Origin: an uncultured Microcaldota archaeon
Lineage (GTDB): Archaea; Micrarchaeota; Micrarchaeia; Anstonellales; Bilamarchaeaceae
DNA: 19,682 bases
Assembly: GCA_903835325.1 (NCBI GenBank)
Contig: CAILMU010000106.1
Location: 1-19,682, forward strand
Reading direction: 5' to 3'
Of this stretch, positions 12,749 to 19,183 are shown piece by piece. The notes under the pieces were generated by a model. That model saw only the letters and a list, made by a program, of their open reading frames with translations. It was not told the origin of the DNA and made no database searches. Made by a program: the position numbers and the translations under genes. Positions within the stretch are counted from its first letter, which is position 1, and each line of letters starts with the position of its first letter.

Positions 12749-13924
12749 TCAAACCCGCGTCCACAAATCCAATACGCTCCCATCCTCGAGCTTCATCGAA
12801 TTTTTAAAGGTCGATGTCTCCCCGGTTCCGATGTATCTATGATCGATCCCGTTGCGATTGAGGGCTTCAAGACTACCGTCGCCCTGCGCCAGCGAGCTCA
12901 CATTCTCCTCGCCTGTGCTCCTGAGCAGGGCGTTTCCGGAAAGAAGGAACGCGTTCGCACGATACCCATTTTGCAAAGGAAGGAAACCCCCATCCGCCAG
13001 TCCGGCTTCCTTATACGCAGCCATCGTCTTTCCCAAAGCGCATGTCGGTACATAGATACAATATCTGAGGCCTGTATGCGAGCCTCTATATTCCGAAAGC
13101 CAGCTGGTGAATTTCACTGAAATGTCATGCCCCTGCGCCACGAGTCCGGCGAGCATATCGCACACTTTGGCAAGACGCGGCCTGAATTCGTTCTTATCCC
13201 TCGGCACGTCGATAGAAAGGCGCATGGCCAGATCCGGCATCACTCTCCATCCTATATGGACGGAATTCCTGAAAGCATGCTCCCGATCGAGCGCGTACGC
13301 CCTGGAATAAATCAAATCATCAGACGGTTCATCCAAGCCCTTACCGCTTTTCTCGCGCATATGGGCATACCAGTTGAAATGCCCGACAACGCCTATCATT
13401 ATCGCCTTCTTTATCTCTTCCCGATCAGTCTGATTCCAAGGCATCTGGTTCCCCGGTCCGAGGTACGACGCGACGAGCTGGGCCGACCTGAAATAGTTGC
13501 CTGCCCCTGCCTTGAAGCTTGTCGGAAGCCGGAGATGAGCGAATCCATCATCCTCGGCAGCGTTCTCGATTATCCTCCGGGTCTTCGCATCGATCATCTC
13601 GGGGCATGATATGGAAATGGCCAGCAGCGCCACAGGATTCTCTCTGGAACGGGCGATAAGAGGCTGCAGGTCCTGGGACTCCTTGAATCCGCAAAGAGCG
13701 TCCCTGAAAGCGACGCTCGGCCAGAGGCCGCATGGGTCTTTGATGAGCGCCCAGCCGGTGCTGTACAGGATATCGGAGACCGAAGCGCCTTTACCCAGGA
13801 ATCCGGAGAGCTCTTTCTTAATTGCGTCTTCCTTCAATGGAAGGTAGCCTAGCCTGCGGATAGAGCTGAGCAGCCTTGTGTACTCTGCCTTCGAAAGAGG
13901 AGCGGATTTTTGTTCATTTGCCAC
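12749..13924 (-). CDS. Hypothetical 391-residue soluble protein
   Basis: I do not recognise this protein. It is soluble, without signal peptide or membrane helix. Visible features are a helical N-terminal part with LGYLPLKEDAIKKELSGFLGKG, a GLWPSVAFRDALCGF stretch, a central segment LRLPTSFKAGAGNYFRSAQLVASYLGPGNQMPWNQTDREEIKKAIMIGVVGHFNWYAHMREK, and a later region rich in H, R, Y and W (FRNSVHIGWRVMPDLAMRLSIDVPRDKNEFRP; YRGSHTGLRYCIYVPTCALGKTMAAY). Conserved-looking polar clusters hint at an enzyme. The longest frame starts at ATG 13960, but TTATAAAA at 13961-13968 abuts it, so transcripts should begin near 13938; GTG 13924 is the first reasonable start after that. If the AT block is not the promoter, 13960 stands. 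Confidence 0.7.
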   Translation of the reverse strand: MANEQKSAPLSKAEYTRLLSSIRRLGYLPLKEDAIKKELSGFLGKGASVSDILYSTGWALIKDPCGLWPSVAFRDALCGFKESQDLQPLIARSRENPVALLAISISCPEMIDAKTRRIIENAAEDDGFAHLRLPTSFKAGAGNYFRSAQLVASYLGPGNQMPWNQTDREEIKKAIMIGVVGHFNWYAHMREKSGKGLDEPSDDLIYSRAYALDREHAFRNSVHIGWRVMPDLAMRLSIDVPRDKNEFRPRLAKVCDMLAGLVAQGHDISVKFTSWLSEYRGSHTGLRYCIYVPTCALGKTMAAYKEAGLADGGFLPLQNGYRANAFLLSGNALLRSTGEENVSSLAQGDGSLEALNRNGIDHRYIGTGETSTFKNSMKLEDGSVLDLWTRV

Positions 13925-13960
13925 GGTATCGACTATGGAAGATAACAAATAAAAATACAT

Positions 13961-13968
13961 GTTTTATA
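13961..13968 (-). promoter_or_regulatory. TATA box of the 391-residue gene
   Basis: The minus strand reads GTTATAAAAC here. It is the only strong TATA-like block between this gene and the tRNA-Ala palindrome array, and it implies a transcription start near 13938 with a leader of about 14 bases before GTG 13924. Confidence 0.5.
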
Positions 13969-14007
13969 ACAGAATAATCCGGCTCACTCTGATTTCTTTG
14001 AGGATAT

Positions 14008-14232
14008 GGACTTTGCGAGATCTTCGCTCCCGCTCGATCACGGCAGTCCAAAATCCAATTAGGAAAAATAAGGAACCGGGGCCGACCCCCGGGATTTTGG
14101 ACTTTGCGAGACCTTCGGTCTAGGCAGTCCAATTGCGATTGGACTTCGCGCGCCCTAAAAAAACGGGCGCGTCAGTCCAATTTCCATGAGTTCTTCTTGC
14201 ACACCTCACGGTAAACCAATGGAAATTGGACT
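14008..14232 (-). repeat. Alternating GGACT/AGTCC palindrome array downstream of tRNA-Ala
   Basis: On the plus strand GGACT occurs at 14008, 14099, 14141 and 14228, alternating with AGTCC at 14045, 14126 and 14174. The last GGACT is the complement of the tRNA-Ala 3' acceptor strand, which the array follows in transcript order. Each interval folds: 14099-14130 encloses GACC/GGTC around TTC; 14141-14178 encloses CGCGCCC/GGGCGCG; 14045-14056 pairs with 14092-14103 (12 bp); 14174-14186 pairs with 14220-14232 (13 bp). Two units also share TTTGCGAGA after GGACT. Confidence 0.75.
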
Positions 14233-14262
14233 TGGGGGGACTCGCACCCCCGGCCTCTCGCA

Positions 14263-14339
14263 TTCTTGAGCCGGTTTGAATACCTCATGATTTTTCCCGA
14301 GGGTTTTTGTCCTCAGGATTATTGAAGTCAAAAAGGCTC
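14263..14339 (-). other. tRNA-Ala intron at 37/38 (77 nt)
   Basis: A strict BHB: anticodon stem as outer helix, central helix TTTG (32-35) with CAAG (one G-U), bulges CA|G and AA|T, and inner helix AGCC/GGCT. Cutting after the second bulge bases leaves loop TTTGCAT. This is the canonical archaeal intron site. Confidence 0.88.
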
Positions 14340-14357
14340 TGCAAAGCGAGCGCTCTG

Positions 14358-14399
14358 TTCTGCCGCACTCCTTCGCCATACATCGGCGCCGTCGTGCGT
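14358..14399 (-). other. tRNA-Ala D-loop intron (42 nt), boundaries approximate
   Basis: The interval between the two D-stem strands is 49 bases rather than about 8-10. CGCAC/GTGCG forms an inner helix, and with it the standard geometry gives bulges AG|A and AA|C and a central helix CAGT/GCAG-type with one A-A mismatch. That predicts this intron and a 7-base D loop. The mismatch makes it a relaxed motif, so boundaries are less certain than for the other introns. Confidence 0.55.
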
Positions 14400-14445
14400 C
14401 TACTGAGCTACAAGCCCGTGATTAGGTATACTTATGTTTTCCACA

Positions 14446-14453
14446 TTATAAAT
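14446..14453 (-). promoter_or_regulatory. TATA box of tRNA-Ala
   Basis: The minus strand reads CATTTATAATG here, 29-36 bases before the tRNA 5' end at 14417, which predicts a leader of only a few bases. Confidence 0.55.
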
Positions 14454-14470
14454 GTTTTCTATATCTGCTT

Positions 14471-14516
14471 CCGGAGCACAAGGGGGCGTTGGACACCGGA
14501 GCACCAAGGCCAACGC
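14471..14516. repeat. Short direct and inverted repeats upstream of tRNA-Ala
   Basis: CCGGAGCAC occurs at 14471-14479 and again at 14496-14504, each followed by an AAGG after 1-2 bases. GCGTTGG (14486-14492) and CCAACGC (14510-14516) form a 7-bp inverted repeat enclosing the second copy. No gene is seen in 14418-14578 apart from the tRNA promoter. Confidence 0.4.
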
Positions 14517-14578
14517 GGCAGTTTAGGTTCTACTCAGGCCACCGAAGCCGATTACGGATTAATAAATCAGAATTTCTT

Positions 14579-14761
14579 TCAGGTGGTGCATCCGCCCCAT
14601 CCGCAGGCGTAGCATAATTTGCATCCTTCCTGGTATGCGAGTTTATTGTCGCACACCGGGCAGATGCCCATCTTTATCTTCTGGTCATCGCTGACCGCAT
14701 TCGGCGCTGGTTGCGCCGGCATCCCCTTGAAAACAACGCTCTCTTCTGGTTCGCCGCTCAT
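14579..14761 (-). CDS. Small zinc-ribbon protein
   Basis: The 60-residue protein has a flexible acidic/proline N-terminus (about 30 residues) and a C-terminal zinc ribbon CPVC-x13-CYAC (about residues 34-53), followed by GWGGC. It closely resembles the free-standing or C-terminal ribbon of adenosylcobalamin-dependent ribonucleotide reductases (CPxC...QEGC...C..CGxxxC), where the cysteines can bind zinc or act in thiol exchange. No reductase gene is in the window, so the role is unknown. AT-rich blocks at about 14788-14805 on the minus strand are likely promoter elements. Confidence 0.75.
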   Translation of the reverse strand: MSGEPEESVVFKGMPAQPAPNAVSDDQKIKMGICPVCDNKLAYQEGCKLCYACGWGGCTT

Positions 14762-14859
14762 TTTCTCAATCCCGCTACATCTGCGCTATATCAAAATATA
14801 AAACAGACTTTTCACGGCGAAAAGTCACAAACACAAAAATAAAATTCCGCGACAACTTT

Positions 14860-15105
14860 TCATTGCCACGCCGGCATTCTAGCCATGTACTCGTTCACGT
14901 ATTTCTCGGATTCGGCGCGGTCCAGCCTTTTCATCTTCATGTAATATTTGACCATGTTGTCGAACACGAGGTGTCTTGCCATCAGCTCTCCGCTCGGGTA
15001 TGTGCAGTGCGCGCAGTATCTGTTGCCCACTCTCCTTCCGCCGAATTCGGATGCCTTTATCATGGGCATTCCGCAGCTTTCGCATTTCTTGATTTCATCG
15101 TCCAT
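14860..15105 (-). CDS. Putative zinc-ribbon protein (zinc_ribbon_2-like)
   Basis: The 81-residue protein begins MDDEIKKCESCGMPMIKASEFGG and continues NRYCAHCTYPSGEL, giving CxxCGMPM ... YCxxC, the pattern of the putative zinc-ribbon family of small proteins (PF12674 type). The rest is helical with Y, K and M (MVKYYMKMKRLDRAESEKYVNEYMARMPAW), also typical. Function is unknown in the family. It runs in the same direction as the smaller ribbon gene, but the 98-base gap and AT-rich sequence between them suggest separate transcripts. A possible TATA region lies at about 15168-15180. Confidence 0.8.
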   Translation of the reverse strand: MDDEIKKCESCGMPMIKASEFGGRRVGNRYCAHCTYPSGELMARHLVFDNMVKYYMKMKRLDRAESEKYVNEYMARMPAWQ

Positions 15106-15238
15106 TTGTATCAGCTCTTCTGTCCCGGTGCTGGTCTCAACCGGTCGTCTTTGCCACCTTTCTCCAATAAAGCGTATATATGTTATGGTTCATGCAGCAG
15201 GAGGAGCGGCATATCCTGATTTTTTCCGATTCTGTAGA

Positions 15239-15249
15239 TATTATAATTT
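15239..15249 (+). promoter_or_regulatory. Candidate TATA box upstream of the tRNA-Met array
   Basis: TATTATAATTTTA is the strongest AT block before the elongator tRNA-Met and would start transcription near 15270. The transcript would then carry both acceptor-like palindromes in a leader of about 150 bases. No better promoter is visible between the palindromes and the tRNA. Confidence 0.4.
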
Positions 15250-15290
15250 TATGGTCTCATACTATCTCTGCTTCTCTGCTCAGTTATTAC

Positions 15291-15416
15291 GCCGAGGTCT
15301 TGTCGGACTTATCGTCCGCCAGAACCTCGGCTACTGGAAGCATATGTTTTCACGCCGATGTCTTGCCGAACTGTTTGTTCGTCAGAACCTCGGCTACTGA
15401 AGACAAAAGTTTTCAC
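15291..15416 (+). repeat. Two tandem palindromes copying the tRNA-Met acceptor stem
   Basis: Unit 1 (15291-15331) runs GCCGAGG ... CCTCGGC and unit 2 (15353-15394) GCCGATG ... CCTCGGC; the same seven bases begin and end the tRNA at 15417. Both continue TCTTG inward, have an inner hairpin (CGGAC/GTCCG in unit 1, CGAAC/GTTCG in unit 2, a compensated change) and end CAGAACCTCGGCTACTG. The spacers are similar and end GTTTTCAC. Start-to-start distances are 62 and 64 bases. Confidence 0.8.
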
Positions 15417-15549
15417 GCCGAGGTAGCTCAGTTGGTTTAGAGTGCTCGACTCATAGGTAAAATCCGATGAGTGATGAGGCAGACGCCGATGATATATCTG
15501 CACTCACTGAGAAATCGAGAGGTCGGGGATTCAAATTCCCCCCTCGGCA
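15417..15549 (+). tRNA. tRNA-Met (CAU), elongator type, with one intron
   Basis: Acceptor GCCGAGG/CCTCGGC, D arm GCTC/GAGT with GG in the loop, anticodon stem CTCGA/TCGAG, loop CTCATAA (anticodon 15452-15454), variable loop AGGTC, T arm GGGGA/TCCCC with loop TTCAAAT, and discriminator A at 15549. The 58-base intron at 37/38 is removed by a strict BHB motif. The G1-C72 acceptor resembles archaeal elongator tRNA-Met; tRNA-Ile2, whose CAU is modified, is the alternative. CCA is not encoded. Confidence 0.93.
15456..15513 (+). other. tRNA-Met intron at 37/38 (58 nt)
   Basis: The central helix CTCA (15450-15453) pairs perfectly with TGAG (15508-15511); bulges are TA|G and AA|A, and the anticodon stem is the outer helix. 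Inside, TGAGTG/CACTCA and GCAGA/TCTGC form further stems. Removal gives loop CTCATAA. Confidence 0.9.
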
Positions 15550-15605
15550 ATAATCCCTCTTTATTGCCCTGTTTTCTTGGTTCTCCTCATGGATTATTGA
15601 CGAAC

Positions 15606-15633
15606 GAGAACGAAGTTCTCGACCTCGGCAATA
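15606..15633 (+). repeat. Hairpin plus copy of the tRNA-Met 3' end
   Basis: GAGAAC-GAA-GTTCTC (15606-15620) is a perfect 6-bp hairpin with a GAA loop. It is followed by CCTCGGCAATA (15623-15633), which repeats the tRNA 3' acceptor strand plus its first four downstream bases. No matching GCCGAGG is found upstream, so this may be a partial unit of the palindrome family. The rest of 15550-15692 holds no gene. Confidence 0.5.
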
Positions 15634-15661
15634 TATTCTTCGCAAATTCCTTCGCACCTCA

Positions 15662-15668
15662 TTTAATT
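15662..15668 (+). promoter_or_regulatory. TATA box of the DP2 gene
   Basis: TTTAATT is centred about 28 bases before the ATG at 15693, consistent with a leaderless or nearly leaderless transcript. Confidence 0.45.
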
Positions 15669-15692
15669 GTTCACCAACAATAGGTAGTTCGG

Positions 15693-18600
15693 ATGGACAG
15701 CCAACGCTACTTCGAGATGCTCCGCCATGACCTGGAACGGGCCTACTCTGCCGCCAGCGAAGCAAGAAAGCTCGGCCTGGATCCCAGCTATGATGTCGAA
15801 GTGAAGATAGCCAAAGACGTCGCAGCGCGTGTCGAAGGTATCGTAGGCCCGCCAGGAATCGCCGAGACAATCCGTTCCTTGGAAGCAGGCGGGATGCCGA
15901 GAGAGGATATCGCGTTCGACATATCCCGCCGTCTAGCTGCCGGCGAGTTCATCAAAGGGAGCAAGGAGGCCCTGATAGAGCAGGCGGTGCGGACCGGCCT
16001 TGGCATAATCACAGAAGGGGTGCTTGTCGCACCCACCGAAGGCATCTCGAAAATCAAGATCAAGCAGAATCCGGATGGGAGCAATTATGTCGCGGTCTAT
16101 TTCGCAGGCCCGATTCGGAGCGCAGGAGGTACAGCAGCTGCCCTCAGCCTTGTCCTGGCCGATATCGCACGCCGTGAGTGCGGGGTAGGGGATTACCGCG
16201 CGACGGATTCGCAGATAAAGCGGTATTTCGAAGAGGTGAATGTTTACGAGAGCAGGGTATCCCATCTCCAATACATGCCTCCTGAGGAGCATATCACGGT
16301 CCTCGCTGGCAACTGCCCAATATGCATAGATGGCGACCCGACAGAGGATATCGAAGTCTCAGCATATCGAGGCGTCCCGGGAGTTGAGACGGATCGTGTC
16401 CGCGGCGGAGTCCCGTTGGTGCTTTGCGAAGGCCTGGCAGCCAAAGCAGCCAAGGTCCTCAAATATACCCGGAGGCTGAACCTGAACTGGGACTGGCTGG
16501 AAAAAGTCATCAAAATCAAGAAGAAGGCGGACAAGACCGAGATCAAACCAGACACGACTTACCTGGAAGGGCTTGTCGCCGGCAGGCCTGTCTTCGCGCA
16601 TGCGTCCGCAAAAGGCGGATTCCGGCTGCGTTACGGAAGAAGCAAGACCAATTCCTTGATGGGCAAGAACATCCACCCGGCCCTGATGATCCTGGTGGAC
16701 AATTTCCTGGCCTTCGGCACCCAGATGAAGATAGAACGGCCCGGGAAAGGATGCGTTGTCGCCGCCTATGACCAGATGGAGCCGCCTGTGGTGCGCCTGA
16801 AGAGCGGCCGCGTGATGAAGGTGCGCACGATCGATGAAGCCAAGGCAGTGAAACCAGAGGTCGCAGAGATCATGTTCCTCGGGGATATGCTCTGCGCATA
16901 CGGCGATTTCCTGAAATCCAACCATCCGCTCATGCCGAGCGGATACTGCGAGGAATGGTGGCTCAAAGAGCTCGAGGCCAAGGGTCTTTCCCCTCCATCC
17001 GAAAAGACGGATGCGGCAGAGCTCCTTTCTTTCTCGAAGCTGCACAATGTGCCGTTGCATCCGAGATTCACATTCCATTGGCATGATATATCCGCTGCGC
17101 AGCTCAAGGATCTCGCATTCTGGCTTGTGAAAGGCCGGATCAAGACCGAGAACGGGAAACTCGTCTCGTTAAGCCTTCCGGCAGCCGACCCAGCCAAACG
17201 CATCCTCGAAGAGCTTCTGGTCGAGCACGATGTCCAAGACGGGAAAGCCGTGATAGGCGCCGATGAAGCGCTCATCCTCTTATCATCGATTGGCGTCTGG
17301 AACGAGAAATCCGGAGCGATCCAAGCATCCGAGACCCAAGGCAAGCAGGGCAATCCCGCATCAGCCCCTGCCCAAACTGACCAGCCGGTCCAGGATCTCT
17401 TCGCATTCAACAACGTGTGGAGCGACTCGGCCAAGACCCTGGATATAATCAACAATTTCGTCAGGACGAAAGCCAAATCCCCTATATATATAGGGGCGCG
17501 CATGGGCAGGCCAGAAAAAGCGAAGGAAAGGGCGATGGACGGGAAACCCCAGGTCCTCTTCCCCACCGGCTCTTTCAAGAACCGGAGCATGACCAAGCAG
17601 TACCGCACGCTCAAGACCCGCGAAGGCGAGAAGACGATAAACCTCGACCTCGTCAGGATGAGGTGCACAAAATGCAATGCCGTCGGCTTCTACCGCCGCT
17701 GCGAAATCTGCGGTGGGCAATGCGTCATGGAGAGCATATGCCAGCAGTGCGGGAACCGCGTTGAGGGGCCCATCCATTGCGACATGAAGACCGTAAGCTT
17801 CGATGAGAGGCCGGTGGATCTTGTCGTCCTCTATGAGACAGCGAAGACGCGCCTCGGCATATCGCCTGAGGATGTGAAAGGCGTCAAAGGCCTGACGAAC
17901 CCCACCCACATGCCGGAGCGATTGGAGAAAGGGTTCCTGCGCGCGAAGCACGACGTCTTCGTTTTCCGCGATGGCACCTCCCGTTTCGATGCGACCGATG
18001 TCCCCCTCACGCATTTCACCCCCAAAGAGGTCGGGATTGACCTCGAGACCGCAAAGTCGCTAGGCTACGACCGGGATTACCTCGGAAACGAGCTGACCAA
18101 CGCAACCCAGCTCCTTTCCCTGCGCCACCAGGACATTGTCCTCTCCGATAACGGCGCCGTCTATTTCATGCGGGTCGCGGCATTCATAGATGAGATGCTC
18201 ATCAACCTGTACGGGATGAAGCCCTTCTACAATGTGAAGACGAAGAACGATCTCATCGGCCAGCTCGCTGTCGGCCTCTCCCCGCACACAAGCGCAGGGG
18301 CCCTCTGCCGCATAATCGGATTCACGAAAGCGAATGTCGGCTACGGCCACCCCTATTTCCATACGGCGAAGAGGAGGAATTGCGATGCCGACGAGGACAG
18401 CGTCATGCTCCTCATGGACTGCCTCCTCAACTTCTCAAGGAAATACCTGAACGAGAGCCGCGGAGGGACAATGGATGCTCCGCTCGTGCTCTCCATAGAA
18501 ATCAACCCAAAGGAGGTGGACGACGAGGCGCACTGCATCGAGATGGTCTCGCACTACCCCCTCGAGTTCTACGAGGCTGCCGAGCGCTACGCATCGCCTG

Positions 18601-19124
18601 GCGAAGTCAAGATACGGACCGTGAAGGATGTGCTCGGGACAGAGGAGCAGTTCGAGCTCCCGCTGACGCACCCTGGCGGTTCGATAGATGAAGGGGTGAT
18701 AAGGACAGCGTACGTGGAGCTGGCCTCGATTCCAGAGAAGATAGATATCCAGTTCTCTTTGCAGGAGCGGATACGGGCCGTGGACAAGCGCGATGCGGCC
18801 GAGCGCCTCATAATGAGCCACTTCATCCCGGATCTCTACGGTAACCTGCGCTCTTTCTCCAGGCAGACATTCCGCTGCGTGAATTGCAATACGATTTTCC
18901 GCAGGACGCCACTAGCTGGGAAATGCTCCAGGTGCGGAGGCAATCTGCTCCTCACGATAAACAAGGGCGGAATTGAGAAGTACCTCTCGATAACAAGCGA
19001 TATAGTGAAGCGCTACGACCTTCCCCCATACCTCAGCCAGAGGCTGGAGCTGCTCTCGAAAGAGATAAGGAGCATCTTCGAGGATGACCAGTCCAAGCAG
19101 ATGGGTCTCAGCGATTTCCTCTGA
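15693..19124 (+). CDS. polC: DNA polymerase D large (catalytic) subunit DP2
   Basis: The 1143-residue protein is the polymerising subunit of the archaeal replicative polymerase PolD; it pairs with the exonuclease subunit DP1, which is not in the window. The N-terminal region (RYFEMLRHDLERAYSAASEARKLGLDP) and YFAGPIRSAGGTAAALS (about residues 136-152) are typical of DP2. The catalytic aspartates lie in NCDADEDSVMLLMD (N896; D898, D900, D902) of the double-psi-barrel core. A multi-cysteine zinc region is at about 656-695 (CTKC...CEIC...CQQC...C) and a second at about 1061-1084 (CVNC...CSRC). The last residues QMGLSDFL form a PCNA-binding (PIP) box at the end of the chain. Length is normal and no intein interrupts the motifs. 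The gene is monocistronic. Confidence 0.97.
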   Translation: MDSQRYFEMLRHDLERAYSAASEARKLGLDPSYDVEVKIAKDVAARVEGIVGPPGIAETIRSLEAGGMPREDIAFDISRRLAAGEFIKGSKEALIEQAVRTGLGIITEGVLVAPTEGISKIKIKQNPDGSNYVAVYFAGPIRSAGGTAAALSLVLADIARRECGVGDYRATDSQIKRYFEEVNVYESRVSHLQYMPPEEHITVLAGNCPICIDGDPTEDIEVSAYRGVPGVETDRVRGGVPLVLCEGLAAKAAKVLKYTRRLNLNWDWLEKVIKIKKKADKTEIKPDTTYLEGLVAGRPVFAHASAKGGFRLRYGRSKTNSLMGKNIHPALMILVDNFLAFGTQMKIERPGKGCVVAAYDQMEPPVVRLKSGRVMKVRTIDEAKAVKPEVAEIMFLGDMLCAYGDFLKSNHPLMPSGYCEEWWLKELEAKGLSPPSEKTDAAELLSFSKLHNVPLHPRFTFHWHDISAAQLKDLAFWLVKGRIKTENGKLVSLSLPAADPAKRILEELLVEHDVQDGKAVIGADEALILLSSIGVWNEKSGAIQASETQGKQGNPASAPAQTDQPVQDLFAFNNVWSDSAKTLDIINNFVRTKAKSPIYIGARMGRPEKAKERAMDGKPQVLFPTGSFKNRSMTKQYRTLKTREGEKTINLDLVRMRCTKCNAVGFYRRCEICGGQCVMESICQQCGNRVEGPIHCDMKTVSFDERPVDLVVLYETAKTRLGISPEDVKGVKGLTNPTHMPERLEKGFLRAKHDVFVFRDGTSRFDATDVPLTHFTPKEVGIDLETAKSLGYDRDYLGNELTNATQLLSLRHQDIVLSDNGAVYFMRVAAFIDEMLINLYGMKPFYNVKTKNDLIGQLAVGLSPHTSAGALCRIIGFTKANVGYGHPYFHTAKRRNCDADEDSVMLLMDCLLNFSRKYLNESRGGTMDAPLVLSIEINPKEVDDEAHCIEMVSHYPLEFYEAAERYASPGEVKIRTVKDVLGTEEQFELPLTHPGGSIDEGVIRTAYVELASIPEKIDIQFSLQERIRAVDKRDAAERLIMSHFIPDLYGNLRSFSRQTFRCVNCNTIFRRTPLAGKCSRCGGNLLLTINKGGIEKYLSITSDIVKRYDLPPYLSQRLELLSKEIRSIFEDDQSKQMGLSDFL

Positions 19125-19183
19125 TTCAAGCGCGCCCGGACGGCTCGTATCCAAGCGAATCGCTCCCACCCAAACGAATCGAT

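Larger units (their letters stand above)
14227..14417 (-). tRNA. tRNA-Ala (UGC) with two introns
   Basis: On the minus strand the acceptor GGGCTTG (5' end at 14417) pairs with CAAGTCC and the discriminator A is at 14227. D stem GCTC/GAGC, anticodon stem CTCGC/GCGAG with loop TTTGCAT (anticodon TGC at 14341-14343), variable loop AGGCC and T stem GGGGG/CCCCC are intact. Two introns are inferred: 42 bases in the D loop and 77 bases at 37/38, leaving a tRNA of about 72 bases. Oddities: the T loop is TGCGAGT, with G instead of the near-universal U55, and the spliced D loop (AGTAGCA) lacks the usual GG. It may therefore be a degraded copy, or have a compensated elbow. A TATA box sits at 14446-14453. 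Confidence 0.85.

Noticed and set aside
14948..15440. Plus-strand open frames across the tRNA-Met palindromes
   Set aside because: They read through the zinc-ribbon gene and the tRNA-like repeats without any protein pattern.
15291..15549. CRISPR array
   Set aside because: Only two imperfect units, palindromic over their whole length, with the third member being a tRNA gene; spacers are similar to each other and no cas genes are present.
16766..17677. 303-codon minus-strand open frame inside DP2
   Set aside because: DP2 motifs cover this interval on the plus strand; the reverse frame has no recognisable features or promoter.
15693..19124. Intein in DP2
   Set aside because: The protein has normal length, and catalytic and zinc motifs are uninterrupted; no intein splicing blocks are seen.
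19133..19183. AAxCGAATCG direct repeat between DP2 and the DUF4870-like gene
   Set aside because: Two short copies within 25 bases and no structure; could be chance.
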